Source of the DNA: Brachybacterium huguangmaarense | GTDB taxonomy: Bacteria; Actinomycetota; Actinomycetes; Actinomycetales; Dermabacteraceae | DNA: 64,000 bases | Assembly (NCBI RefSeq): GCF_025725725.1 | Contig: NZ_CP107020.1 | Span: forward strand, 1,178,001-1,242,000 | Direction of reading: 5' to 3' | In this document: positions 1 to 7,895 of the stretch, piece after piece | How positions within the stretch are numbered: position 1 is the first letter of the stretch | Layout of the letters: each line of letters starts with the position of its first letter | The notes under the pieces: generated by a model | What the model saw: only the letters and a program-made list of their open reading frames with translations | Databases searched by the model: none | What the model was told of the DNA's origin: nothing | Program-made: the position numbers and the translations under genes

Positions 1-1
1 C

Positions 2-436
2 TACGTGTATCTGCTGCGCGGCGACGAGGTGCTGCTCCAGCGTCGCGCGGCCACCGGCTACATGGACGGCCACTGGGTCGCGGGCGCCGCGGGACACGTC
101 GAGCCGGGGGAGACCGCACGTGCCGCGGCCGTGCGCGAGACCGCCGAGGAGCTCGGCGTCCGGATCCGCCCGCAGGATCTCGAGCTGCTCACCGTCATGC
201 AGCGCACCGACGGGGCGGGCGAGCCGGTCGAGCAGCGGGTCGACTGGTTCTGGGCCGTGCGCCGCTGGGAGGGCGAGCCCCGCCTGTGCGAGCCGGCCAA
301 GGCCTCGGGCCTCGACTGGTTCGTGCGCGACACCCTGCCCGCGCCGATGCCCGCCTACGAGCGCCGCGTGGTGCGCGGCATCGACGAGGCCGGACTGCCC
401 GCCGCGACGAGCTTCGGCTTCGGCGCCGACGACTGA
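2..436 (+). CDS. NUDIX hydrolase, 5'-truncated by window edge
   Basis: NUDIX-fold pyrophosphohydrolase, which removes pyrophosphate from a nucleoside-diphosphate-linked substrate using Mg2+. The NUDIX box is complete: G at residue 30 counted from the first GTG (position 5), then E36, and RETAEELG as the metal-binding helix. The frame is open to the window edge (the codon before the GTG is TAC), and the first visible strand is already a core beta-strand (VYLLRGDEVLLQRR), so the true start lies upstream. The C-terminus looks complete. Substrate cannot be predicted. A methyltransferase gene follows after 43 bp on the same strand. Confidence 0.85.
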   Translation, partial: YVYLLRGDEVLLQRRAATGYMDGHWVAGAAGHVEPGETARAAAVRETAEELGVRIRPQDLELLTVMQRTDGAGEPVEQRVDWFWAVRRWEGEPRLCEPAKASGLDWFVRDTLPAPMPAYERRVVRGIDEAGLPAATSFGFGADD

Positions 437-479
437 CGGCCGGCACGGACGGCACCGCCGACTCTGGGAGACTGGGCCG

Positions 480-1217
480 ATGCGCTCCTTCGAAGAACTC
501 GTCGCCGAGGCCGTCTCCGCGGACGTCACGGGGTGGGACTTCTCCTACCTCGACGGACGTGCCACCGAGGAGCGGCCGCCCTGGCGCTACGTGCGTCTGC
601 TCGCCGAGCGTCTCGCCACGGTCGGCTCGGCCCTCGACCTCGACACCGGCGGGGGAGAGGTGCTCGACGAGTCGCCCGCCTTCCCGTCCCGCATGGTCGT
701 GACCGAGGCGTATGCGCCCAACGCCGCGCGGGCCCGCGCGCGGCTGGGCCCGCGCGGGGTCGAGGTCGTGGCCGGCACCGAGGACCTGCCCGACGCCTCC
801 TTCGACCTCGTCACCTCGCGCCATCCCGTCGACCCGGCCTGGGTCGAGATCCACCGCGTGCTGCGCCCCGGCGGCCGGTACCTGGGCCAGCACGTCGGCC
901 CCGCCTCGGCGTTCGAGCTGATCGAGCACTTCCTGGGCCCGCAGCCGGAGGCGCGCCGAGGCCGCGATCCGCGAGGCGAGGTCGCCGATGCCGAGGCCGC
1001 CGGGCTGACGGTCACGGACCTCCGCACGGCGCGGCTGCGGATGGAGTTTTTCGACGTGGGCGCCGTCGTCTGGATTCTGCGCGCGTGCGTGTGGTGGGTG
1101 CCGGACTTCTCGGTCGAACGGTACGAGCCCCAGCTGCGGTCGCTCGATGCCCGGATGCGTCGGGGCGAGCCCGTCGTGGCCCATTCGACCCGGCATCTGC
1201 TGCAGGCCCGACGGTAG
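480..1217 (+). CDS. SAM-dependent methyltransferase (class I)
   Basis: Predicted class I S-adenosylmethionine methyltransferase of 245 residues. Motif I is ALDLDTGGGE (residues 51-60), giving the SAM-binding glycine loop. It is followed by an acidic strand end (VVTEAYAPN) and a motif IV-like stretch, then the typical post-motif HRVLRPGGRYLGQHVG. The reading frame opens much further upstream, but that part overlaps the NUDIX gene in another frame. ATG at 480 is chosen because the protein then starts with the usual helix before motif I. A GAGACT box 6 nt upstream could give a leaderless transcript. The substrate is unknown; relatives are usually annotated only as methyltransferase-domain proteins. 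Confidence 0.85.
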   Translation: MRSFEELVAEAVSADVTGWDFSYLDGRATEERPPWRYVRLLAERLATVGSALDLDTGGGEVLDESPAFPSRMVVTEAYAPNAARARARLGPRGVEVVAGTEDLPDASFDLVTSRHPVDPAWVEIHRVLRPGGRYLGQHVGPASAFELIEHFLGPQPEARRGRDPRGEVADAEAAGLTVTDLRTARLRMEFFDVGAVVWILRACVWWVPDFSVERYEPQLRSLDARMRRGEPVVAHSTRHLLQARR

Positions 1218-1220
1218 CCT
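1215..1220 (+). promoter_or_regulatory. Leaderless -10 box TAGCCT
   Basis: TAGCCT with a 7-nt spacer to the ATG at 1228; no Shine-Dalgarno sequence between them. Confidence 0.55.
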
Positions 1221-1227
1221 CAGCCGC

Positions 1228-1764
1228 ATGCTGACCCTGCTCCTGTACTGCGTCCCCACGATCCTCTACGTCGTGTGGCGCACGCGGCAGGGCGACGACC
1301 GCCGGGAGGCGATCGCCGATGCCGGCGCGGTGCCGGGCACGGGGCGCGACTCCCTGTGGGGCCTCGCGCTGATCGTCCCGATCGCCCTCGTCGGCTGGGT
1401 CGCCGGGATGCTCCTTCCTGCCACGACGACGCGGGCCCCTCTCTCCGACATCCTCGCGCCGACCACGATCGCGCTCACGCTCGTCGGCGCCGCGGGCACC
1501 GAGATCCTGTTCCGGGGACTGCTCGGGGGCGTGCTCATGCGCCGGCTCGGCATGCTCCCCGGGAACACGGTGCAGGCGGCGATCTCGATGCTGCTCTCGC
1601 TCACCGTGCTCCTGACCGACGCGCGCCTGTGGCCGCTCGTGATCGCCGAGTTCGTCGTGGCATGGCTGCTCGGAGCCCTCCGGGCACGTCTCGGCACGTG
1701 CTTCCCCGGCATCCTCGCCGCGGGCCTCGGGCAGCTCGCCGCCGCCGCGCTGCTCGCGGGGTAG
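1228..1764 (+). CDS. CPBP-like intramembrane protein with degenerate active site
   Basis: Polytopic membrane protein of 178 residues with about six hydrophobic segments. The stretch TEILFRGLLGG (91-101) aligns with motif 1 of the CPBP/Abi intramembrane metalloprotease family, which is normally EE-x-x-x-R. The first glutamate is threonine here, and no histidine is seen in the later helices where motifs 2 and 3 should provide one. The fold assignment therefore rests on one motif plus hydrophobicity, and the protein is probably not an active protease. Start ATG 1228 sits 7 nt after a TAGCCT -10 box. The ISL3 element lies 91 bp downstream. Confidence 0.6.
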   Translation: MLTLLLYCVPTILYVVWRTRQGDDRREAIADAGAVPGTGRDSLWGLALIVPIALVGWVAGMLLPATTTRAPLSDILAPTTIALTLVGAAGTEILFRGLLGGVLMRRLGMLPGNTVQAAISMLLSLTVLLTDARLWPLVIAEFVVAWLLGALRARLGTCFPGILAAGLGQLAAAALLAG

Positions 1765-1847
1765 CAGTGTGTGAGGTAGACGGCTCTGACGGTCACGTGC
1801 ACGGTGTGTGTCAGGAAAGTCGGTTCCAGCGTGTCAAATACGGCGAT

Positions 1848-1855
1848 CTCAATGT
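1848..1855. repeat. Target-site duplication, left copy
   Basis: CTCAATGT immediately outside the left inverted repeat of the insertion sequence. It is identical to 3282-3289; 8 bp is the duplication length known for ISL3-family elements. Confidence 0.9.
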
Positions 1856-1879
1856 GGCTCTTCACGAACGAGGGTGTAG
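1856..1879 (+). repeat. IS left inverted repeat (24 bp)
   Basis: Begins GGCTCTTCACGAACG. It matches the reverse complement of 3258-3281 at 23 of 24 positions, the one mismatch being C versus T at the tenth base. Confidence 0.92.
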
Positions 1880-3169
1880 CGCGGGTCTGAACCCTCCGGC
1901 TTCGAGCAGCGACCGAGCGATGTAGTGGGTGAGGTTGCGGAAGCCGAGGGCGGAGCCGCGGAGGTGTTCGAGTCGCCCGTTGATGGCCTCGGTCGGGCCG
2001 TTGCTGGTGCCGGGGCGGTCGAAGAACGCGAGGATGTCGCCCGCCCGCTGCTTCATGGTCCGGCCGAGCTTGCGGACCTCGACGAGCGCCGCGGGAACGC
2101 CGCTGCTGATCGCAGCGATCACCTCCTGCATCATCGCCTTCGCTTTCTTCTTGTCGGGCTCCCGGTAGGCCGCGACGATGCGCTGGTAGATGCCCCAGGT
2201 CGCCTCGACCTCGACGTGCTCCTCGCTCGCGAACACTGCGTCCAGGCGTGCCCGCTGCCGGTCGGTGAGCAGGCTCGCCCCGGTGTGCAGGGTGCGGCGG
2301 GCTTTGTAGAGCGGCTCGCCCTTGAGCCCGCGGTGACCGGTGGTGTCTTGCTGGACCCGACGCCGGCAGACATCCAGCGCGTCGCCGGCGAGGCGGACCA
2401 CGTGGAACGGGTCCATGACGGGGACGGCGTCGGGGAGTTCCTCGGCGGCAGCGGTCTTGAACCCGGCGAAGCCGTCCATCGCGACCACCTCGATCCGCTT
2501 CGCCCAGTCCGCAGGGCGGGCGGCGAGCCACTGCTTGAACACCGCCTTGGAGCGGCCCTCGACCATGTCCAGCAGCCTCGCCGGCCCGGTCTTGTTCCTC
2601 GCGGGCGTGAGGTCGATGATCACGGTGACGTACTTGTCGCCCAGCCTCGTGTGTCGCCAGACGTGCTCGTCGACACCGATCGTGGTGACCCCGTCGAACC
2701 GGGCGGGGTCGTCGATCAGGCGCCGCTTGCCTTCCGCGAGGACGGCGGCGTTCGCGGCACTCCAGGACACCCCGAGACCTGCGGCGACGCGGGTGACGGT
2801 GAGGTGGTCGATGACGATGCCCCGCAGCGCCCACTCCAGGCCGCCGCGGGAGATCTTCGCACGCGGCGCCGCTGCCCGCGTCATGTCCTGCCGCCACGTG
2901 CGCCGGCAGTGTCCGCACCGGTACCGGCGCACCCGCACCAGCAGGGTCGTCGGCCGGTGCCCGAACGGCTCGTGCGCCAGTCGACGCGTGACCGTGTCCC
3001 GCGGCACGCCCTCGACACCGCACTTCCGACACCACGGGTCGTCCTCGACGACGCGGCATTCGATCGTGGCCCGATCCGGCTCGATCAGCTGGCCGACGGC
3101 GACGAGGCCGAGCTCGTCGAGGCGGCAGAACGTGGTCAGGTCAGGGGTCGCGAAAGTAGGGTGGAGCAC
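1862..3169 (-). CDS. ISL3-family transposase
   Basis: DDE transposase of 435 residues. An N-terminal zinc-ribbon is formed by WCRKC (C47, C50) and RCGHC (C85, C88), followed by a helix-turn-helix region (about 105-150). The catalytic triad is consistent with D167 in GVDEH, D232 in MDGF and E394 in GPTEAINGRLE, the last being the typical ISL3 C-terminal signature. Length and order match full-length ISL3 transposases, with no frameshift. It acts on the flanking 24-bp inverted repeats. The start is the ATG at 3169, giving the standard leader before the first cysteine pair. Another frame over the same DNA is open but lacks these motifs. Confidence 0.95.
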   Translation of the reverse strand: MLHPTFATPDLTTFCRLDELGLVAVGQLIEPDRATIECRVVEDDPWCRKCGVEGVPRDTVTRRLAHEPFGHRPTTLLVRVRRYRCGHCRRTWRQDMTRAAAPRAKISRGGLEWALRGIVIDHLTVTRVAAGLGVSWSAANAAVLAEGKRRLIDDPARFDGVTTIGVDEHVWRHTRLGDKYVTVIIDLTPARNKTGPARLLDMVEGRSKAVFKQWLAARPADWAKRIEVVAMDGFAGFKTAAAEELPDAVPVMDPFHVVRLAGDALDVCRRRVQQDTTGHRGLKGEPLYKARRTLHTGASLLTDRQRARLDAVFASEEHVEVEATWGIYQRIVAAYREPDKKKAKAMMQEVIAAISSGVPAALVEVRKLGRTMKQRAGDILAFFDRPGTSNGPTEAINGRLEHLRGSALGFRNLTHYIARSLLEAGGFRPALHPRS

Positions 3170-3257
3170 GTCGAGGTCTTTCGGGATGGCGAGCGTGAAG
3201 AACTTCCATCATCCGGGAGACCTCGACCCCTACCCGGCCACCGACGCGCTCAACCGA

Positions 3258-3281
3258 CTACACCCTCGTTCATGAAGAGCC
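3258..3281 (-). repeat. IS right inverted repeat (24 bp)
   Basis: Partner of 1856-1879 (23/24 identity) and the outer boundary of the element on the transposase 5' side. Confidence 0.92.
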
Positions 3282-3289
3282 CTCAATGT
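3282..3289. repeat. Target-site duplication, right copy
   Basis: Second copy of CTCAATGT, directly abutting the right inverted repeat. Confidence 0.9.
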
Positions 3290-3353
3290 GTCAAAAAGGT
3301 AGACTTCACACATAATCGGGTACCGGCCACGTGTCGTCGACACCGAGCTCGAC

Positions 3354-4574
3354 GTGCGCCTTGCCACGAGTGGGGCTGTGCTGATCGAGGGGCCGAAGGG
3401 GTGCGGGAAGACCGAGACGGCATTGCGGCGCGCACACAGCGTGGTGCGTTTTGATACCGATCCGGCCGCTCGCGCTCAGGTCGATCTCAACCCGGGCATC
3501 CTTTTCGAGGAGTCGGCTCCGGTCCTGTTCGATGAATGGCAGCGTGTCCCTGCGATCTGGGATCATGTCCGGCGGCACGTGGACGACATGCGCGGGCGCG
3601 GCTTGTGCATCCTGACCGGATCTGCAACCCCGACCGACGCTCGCGAACTGCACTCCGGTGCCGGACGGATCGGCACACTGCGGATGCGCCCGATGAGCCT
3701 GTTCGAGTCCGGTCACTCCACGGGGGAAGTCTCGCTCGCGGCGCTGATGCGTGGGGAAGACCAACGTGCCAGGCTCGCTCGGACCACGATCTCTCAGCTG
3801 ATGGAGCGGATCGTGATCGGCGGATGGCCGATGCTGCTGGAAGCGGACGAGGCGTTCGCCAGGCGCTGGCTCGCGGACTATCTCACGCAGATCGTGGAAG
3901 TCGACATCCCGAGCCTCGGCACCACCCGTCGAGCCCCGGACCGTCTGCGCCGGACCCTTGCAGCCCTCGGTCGCGGTGTCGGCCAGCCGGTCAAGCTCAC
4001 CGAGCTCGCCGCCGATATCGCAGGAGGCGATGACCAGAGACCGGCGAAGGAGACCGTCTCGGCGTATGTGGATGCGCTGCATCGGCTGAAGCTCACCGAG
4101 AACTCTCCGTCGTGGCGGCCCCACATGCGATCGCGCACCCGGCTTCGAGAAGCACCCGTGCGCTACTTCGTGGACCCGTCGCTCGGCACTGCTGCGCTCG
4201 GCGTCGGCGCACGAGACCTCCTCGCCGATCCGCAGGCTGCAGGCTTCCACTTCGAGGCTCTCGTGCTGCGCGACCTGCGCGTGTACGCGCAGTCGCTCGA
4301 CGGCACCATCTCCACCTGGCGGGAAGCTCACGGGCGCAAGGAGGTCGACGCGATCGTCGAGACGCCGAATGCCTGGGCCGCGTTCGAGGTCAAGCTCACC
4401 GGCGACCAACGGGTGATCGACGCCGCCGCCCAGGGGCTGCTGGACTTCGCATCCGAGATCGACACCAGCCGGCACGGCGATCCGGCTGCCCTCGTCGTCG
4501 TGACCGCGAGGGGCGGCGGCGGCAGACGTCCCGACGGCGTCCACGTCGTGCCGATCACCGCACTCGGACCATGA
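3354..4574 (+). CDS. AAA+ ATPase with DUF4143 domain; start codon uncertain
   Basis: P-loop ATPase of the AAA_14/DUF4143 family. Counting from the GTG at 3354, Walker A is GPKGCGKT (13-20) and Walker B is VLFDE (57-61), followed by a sensor-like LTGSAT. The C-terminal half carries the DUF4143 region with a PD-(D/E)XK-like pattern (EVDAIVE, then FEVKLT). The cellular role of this family is unknown. In-frame sequence continues upstream to a TAG at 3300 and encodes family-like IIGYRPRVVDTELD. The codon where a methionine would be expected is ATA (3312-3314), so either a non-standard start is used or the start has mutated. The IS sits 23 bp before this frame and has separated it from its original upstream DNA. 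Confidence 0.75.
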   Translation: MRLATSGAVLIEGPKGCGKTETALRRAHSVVRFDTDPAARAQVDLNPGILFEESAPVLFDEWQRVPAIWDHVRRHVDDMRGRGLCILTGSATPTDARELHSGAGRIGTLRMRPMSLFESGHSTGEVSLAALMRGEDQRARLARTTISQLMERIVIGGWPMLLEADEAFARRWLADYLTQIVEVDIPSLGTTRRAPDRLRRTLAALGRGVGQPVKLTELAADIAGGDDQRPAKETVSAYVDALHRLKLTENSPSWRPHMRSRTRLREAPVRYFVDPSLGTAALGVGARDLLADPQAAGFHFEALVLRDLRVYAQSLDGTISTWREAHGRKEVDAIVETPNAWAAFEVKLTGDQRVIDAAAQGLLDFASEIDTSRHGDPAALVVVTARGGGGRRPDGVHVVPITALGP

Positions 4575-4696
4575 CGACCCGGATGAACAGATCGCGGCAG
4601 GCCGAGAACCGCAGAGACGCACTGATCCAGGCTCACGTGCTCGTGCGCCCCTGCGGCGCGCTGCTCGCGCTCCGAGTCCGAGCCTCAGCCCGCTGA
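4571..4696 (+). CDS. Possible small ORF overlapping the ATPase stop
   Basis: A 41-codon frame whose ATG overlaps the ATPase stop as ATGA, the usual layout for translational coupling. The product is basic and arginine-rich (begins MTTRMNRSRQAENRR) and has no recognisable domain. Codon third positions are less biased than in neighbours. It could be a genuine small coupled protein, but it may equally be a chance frame. No function is proposed. Confidence 0.25.
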   Translation: MTTRMNRSRQAENRRDALIQAHVLVRPCGALLALRVRASAR

Positions 4697-4815
4697 GAGT
4701 CGTCGCTCCGCAGATCGCCGAGCCCCGTGAGACGGTTGCTGGCCGATGTGCCGCCGATTCCTAGCAGGCTCCGCGTGCGCCCGACGCCGGGCCGGCCGTC
4801 TGACAGGCTGGGGAC

Positions 4816-5976
4816 ATGACGACCGACCCCTCCGGCTCCGTGGCCGCGCGCCCGCGCGAGCCGGGCACCGTGCCTCCTGCGGACCCGAAGGCCTCGCGCG
4901 ACGAGAGCCTCGCGCTCATCCTGGCGGGCGTCACGATCGTGGTCGGCGCCGTCATCGGGCTGCTCGCCCTGCCCTCGACGCGTCCCCTGTTCGGCCGCGG
5001 CTCGATCGGCGAGGTGGCCGCCTACTCCGGCATGGGCAGCGCGGGCCTCGCCTTCGCCGCGACCATGGCGACCGTCACCCCGAGGCTGAACCCGTGGCTG
5101 CGACGGATGGGCTGGCCGCGTCGCCTGCTGAACCTGGTGGGCCTCTCCCTGCTGCACGCCGTCTTCGCGTTCCTCCTGGTCCTGGCGCTGTTCGCGGTGT
5201 TCGCCGACGCCTTCCGCGGCGTTGCCCTCGACCACTGGGCGGGGACCTTCTGGGTCGCGGCCTCGTGCGGGGTGGCGGCGTACATGAGCGCGGCGAGCGC
5301 GATGGCGCTGACCACCCAGTCCCTCTCCGTGCTGCTCGCCGCCTTCGTCCCCACGGGCGCGCTCGCGAGCGCCCTGAGCGCCTCCGACCCGCACTGGTGG
5401 CAGCACCACTTCTCCGCCCTGGGCGGCGTCCCCGACGACTCGGGCTTCACCTTCACGGTCACGCTCCTGCTCGCGGGGCTCGCGCTCGTGACCGTCGGCG
5501 ACTTCCTCGCCCACGACCTCGCGACCTGGGCCGACGCCGTGGGCGAGCCGCGCTGGAAGGTCACCTTCGTGCGCACCTCGCTCGGCATGGTCGGGGTGCT
5601 GCTGGCGGCCGTCGTGCTGATCCCCGTGACGACCGAGAAGGCCTGGCACGACGCCGCCGCCCAGTCCATCGTCGTCGTCTTCGCGGCCGCCCTCGTCGCC
5701 TTCCCCGTCCTGTTCGGCCGGCTGCCGGGAAGCTTCCGGGCCGTGACCGTCACCGTCGTCGCCCTGCTCGTGCTGTGCCTCGTCCTGTACAAGGGCGTGC
5801 GCTACCTCAACACGACGGCCTTCGAGATGGGCGCCGCGACCACCGTTCTGGTCTGGCTGCTGCTGTTCAGCCGCACCGTCTCGGCGGCCGTGCGGAGCCA
5901 GCCTCGACCGGCATGGCCGGCCGAGCCCGTCATGCGTCGTCGAGCACCCGCACATTCTCCCGGCGCCCGTGGGTGA
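4816..5976 (+). CDS. DUF998-like polytopic membrane protein
   Basis: Integral membrane protein of 386 residues with about eight hydrophobic helices after a polar 30-residue N-terminus. The extracytoplasmic-loop signature HWWQHHFSALGG is the kind seen in DUF998-type proteins, where WW..HFS-LG recurs; no catalytic role is established. The start ATG follows a CAGGCT box by 6 nt, a near-match to the leaderless promoters elsewhere here. The arginine-rich C-terminal tail overlaps the 3' end of the convergent gene by 47 bp. Confidence 0.75.
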   Translation: MTTDPSGSVAARPREPGTVPPADPKASRDESLALILAGVTIVVGAVIGLLALPSTRPLFGRGSIGEVAAYSGMGSAGLAFAATMATVTPRLNPWLRRMGWPRRLLNLVGLSLLHAVFAFLLVLALFAVFADAFRGVALDHWAGTFWVAASCGVAAYMSAASAMALTTQSLSVLLAAFVPTGALASALSASDPHWWQHHFSALGGVPDDSGFTFTVTLLLAGLALVTVGDFLAHDLATWADAVGEPRWKVTFVRTSLGMVGVLLAAVVLIPVTTEKAWHDAAAQSIVVVFAAALVAFPVLFGRLPGSFRAVTVTVVALLVLCLVLYKGVRYLNTTAFEMGAATTVLVWLLLFSRTVSAAVRSQPRPAWPAEPVMRRRAPAHSPGARG

Positions 5977-6970
5977 GGCGGCGCAGATCGGTCGAGGAGT
6001 CGAAGCTCGAGCCGAGCGCTCCGGCGATCACCCCCAGGGCTGCGCTCAGCCAGGCGATGTCCACGTAGTTGGTGAACTCCGCGCGGCGGCCCAGGATCGA
6101 TGACATGAAGTCGGGGTCGATCACCACGAGTCCGCCGAGGAGGATCAGCACGACGAGCGCGAGGTACAGCGCGAGCACGCACACGAGCATGGTGGCGACG
6201 GTCGAGAGGTTGTACAGGACCTCGACCGTCACCCGGCTCTCGTGGACGGGGCGGTCCCAGAGCCCGTTGCTGACGATCAACCATGCCGTCATGAGGCCGA
6301 TCGCGAGCAGGCCGATGAGTCCCAGTCGCACGGGCGTGAGCGCGGCCGACATCTGCCAGATCGAGTTGTAGAAGATGCCGAATGCCCCGGTCGCGGCGGC
6401 CGCGGCGAGGGCTCGCGACAGCCGCGGGATGGTGCGCCACGGCTCGTTGGTGACCACCATGCCGAGCACGGTGCGAAGGCCGCCGATCGCCCGCCCGGAG
6501 TGGAGGCGCAGGTTTCCCGTCCCTTCGTCCCGGCTCCAGCTGTTCCACCACTGGGCATGCAGATGCGCGGGCTTCGTGTCGAGCATCCGCAGCGCGCACG
6601 CGAGGAGGACCGTCTCGAGCCGGCGGCGACTGCGGATGATGCCCACGGTCGGCCAGGAGACCACCGCCACGGGCCGTTCGGCGAAGATCTCCGCGATGAT
6701 CGGCCAGTGATCATGGCGCGGCATCTCGGTCAGCAACAGCACCAGATCCGGATCGTCGGCCCCGTCCCGCATCTCGTCGATGGCTTCGAGCGCGAGCGCC
6801 TTGTCGGCCTGCAAGGGGATCAGGCGGGTGTCCACCGTCACCTCGCACGAACGACCGGTCTCCTCGCCGAGGCGGCGTGCCATGACCTCCCGGACGGACT
6901 CGGCTCGGCGCGTGGGGACGCCGGGATCGGCGATCACGAGCACGGTGAGGGCGGCGCGGTCTGCGAGCAC
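5930..6970 (-). CDS. Hypothetical membrane protein with soluble N-terminal domain
   Basis: Protein of 346 residues that I do not recognise. The first ~170 residues look soluble and alpha/beta (TVLVIADPG, LVLLLTEMP, VAVVSWPTVG), resembling a Rossmann-like or receiver-like core without a clear motif. This is followed by about five transmembrane helices (roughly 190-330) and a polar tail. The start GTG at 6970 is preferred because AAGGA lies 6 nt upstream. The more upstream in-frame GTG at 7006 overlaps the likely -10 box TACGGT (7006-7011) and would precede transcription start. It is convergent with the DUF998-like gene, 47 bp overlapping. Confidence 0.7.
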   Translation of the reverse strand: MLADRAALTVLVIADPGVPTRRAESVREVMARRLGEETGRSCEVTVDTRLIPLQADKALALEAIDEMRDGADDPDLVLLLTEMPRHDHWPIIAEIFAERPVAVVSWPTVGIIRSRRRLETVLLACALRMLDTKPAHLHAQWWNSWSRDEGTGNLRLHSGRAIGGLRTVLGMVVTNEPWRTIPRLSRALAAAAATGAFGIFYNSIWQMSAALTPVRLGLIGLLAIGLMTAWLIVSNGLWDRPVHESRVTVEVLYNLSTVATMLVCVLALYLALVVLILLGGLVVIDPDFMSSILGRRAEFTNYVDIAWLSAALGVIAGALGSSFDSSTDLRRLTHGRRENVRVLDDA

Positions 6971-7005
6971 GGGACTTCCTTCGGGCGGTGACGGGATGAG
7001 GACCA

Positions 7006-7011
7006 CCGTAG
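7006..7011 (-). promoter_or_regulatory. -10 box TACGGT for the 5930-6970 gene
   Basis: TACGGT on the minus strand gives a short leader containing the GAAGGA ribosome-binding site before the GTG at 6970. Confidence 0.45.
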
Positions 7012-7062
7012 GGTCAGGACTGGAGGACGGACTGACATCCCTGGTCGCGACGCTTACCGGAT

Positions 7063-7131
7063 GGTGGGTGGACCTACGAGATCGGCCCCGACGACGACCT
7101 GAGCTGGGACGGCGACCTGGTCAACGGATGA
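7063..7131 (+). pseudogene. Possible C-terminal coding remnant
   Basis: In this intergenic space one frame reads GWTYEIGPDDDLSWDGDL followed by VNG and a TGA at 7129. It has a protein-like acidic/aromatic composition and good codon bias but no start or upstream partner. It may be the tail of a decayed gene or a chance frame. Confidence 0.2.
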
Positions 7132-7166
7132 GGTCCCGCCGTGTGCCGCGCTCAGCCACGGCTTGC

Positions 7167-7172
7167 TAGATT
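7167..7172 (+). promoter_or_regulatory. Leaderless -10 box TAGATT
   Basis: TAGATT, 6-nt spacer, ATG at 7179. Confidence 0.55.
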
Positions 7173-7178
7173 CCGGAC

Positions 7179-7850
7179 ATGACCACGCCCGATGACCACT
7201 CCGCCTCCGCCTTCGACGACTTCGACCCCCAGTGGAGCGAGCAGAGCCGTGCCCGCTACCTCGCCGGGGTCGACGACCTCGTCGAGGAGCTGCGTCGGCA
7301 CGCGCGGCTGGTCGCGGGGCTCGACCAGGAGCACTTCCATCACGACCCCGACACCCGGCGCACCTTCCTGACCTCCCAGGACCTGCTCGACCGGGCGCTC
7401 GGCCGGGCCGCGGCCGCCGAGGCCGACTGGATCGGCACCACGTCGCTCCCGTTCGTCGAGCTCGACGCCGAGGAGGATCTCGACTCCCTCGACGAGCTCG
7501 ACGATCTCGAGGACGACCTCGAGGGCGCGGGCGAGATCGTGAGCCTCGTGGGCCGCTGGGACCTCGAGATCCTCGACGAGCAGGCGTTCCTCGAGGCCGG
7601 CCGCGCCGCCTACGCGCGGCTGCACTCCCTGGCGGATCCGTCGCTCGCCGAGGCCAACGTCACCGATCCGCTGCAGGCCGCGGCGGCCCTCCTGGAGTCC
7701 CCGGCCTTCCCCGAGCTCGAGGTCGACGGCGCCTCCGCGCCGCTCGGCGCCTTCTGGACCTACGTGCAGCACACCGAGCCGCTCTCCGAGGCCGACGGCC
7801 TCGGCCGCTCCGATCCCTTCGACATCGCCCGCGACGACGAGGAGGGGTGA
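7179..7850 (+). CDS. Acidic hypothetical protein
   Basis: Soluble protein of 223 residues that I do not recognise. It is strongly acidic, with an Asp/Glu/Leu cluster around residues 88-112 (DLDSLDELDDLEDD), and has no membrane segment, signal peptide or catalytic motif. Third-position GC bias is strong throughout, so it is a real gene. The start ATG follows a leaderless-type TAGATT box by 6 nt. It converges on the amidohydrolase gene, 45 bp away, and has no evident functional neighbour. Confidence 0.7.
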   Translation: MTTPDDHSASAFDDFDPQWSEQSRARYLAGVDDLVEELRRHARLVAGLDQEHFHHDPDTRRTFLTSQDLLDRALGRAAAAEADWIGTTSLPFVELDAEEDLDSLDELDDLEDDLEGAGEIVSLVGRWDLEILDEQAFLEAGRAAYARLHSLADPSLAEANVTDPLQAAAALLESPAFPELEVDGASAPLGAFWTYVQHTEPLSEADGLGRSDPFDIARDDEEG

Positions 7851-7895
7851 CGCCGGGCGCCGAACCCTGGAGCCGACCTCTGAGCCTCGATCCCG

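Larger units (their letters stand above)
1856..3281 (-). mobile_element. Complete ISL3-family insertion sequence (1426 bp)
   Basis: The element is bounded by 24-bp inverted repeats differing at one base (1856-1879 and 3258-3281), with one transposase gene on the minus strand and an 8-bp direct duplication outside. All parts are intact, suggesting recent or still-active transposition. The transposase stop codon (1862-1864) lies inside the left repeat. Between the transposase start and the right end is a 9-bp inverted repeat, TCGAGGTCT (3171-3179) with AGACCTCGA (3218-3226), which may form a regulatory stem-loop. Removing the element and one duplication rejoins a target in which a GTGTCAAA heptamer-like motif occurs on both sides. 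Confidence 0.93.

Noticed and set aside
1266-3059. Long minus-strand frame overlapping the transposase in another phase
   Set aside because: His/Arg-rich shadow frame; the 1862-3169 frame contains the zinc ribbon and DDE residues.
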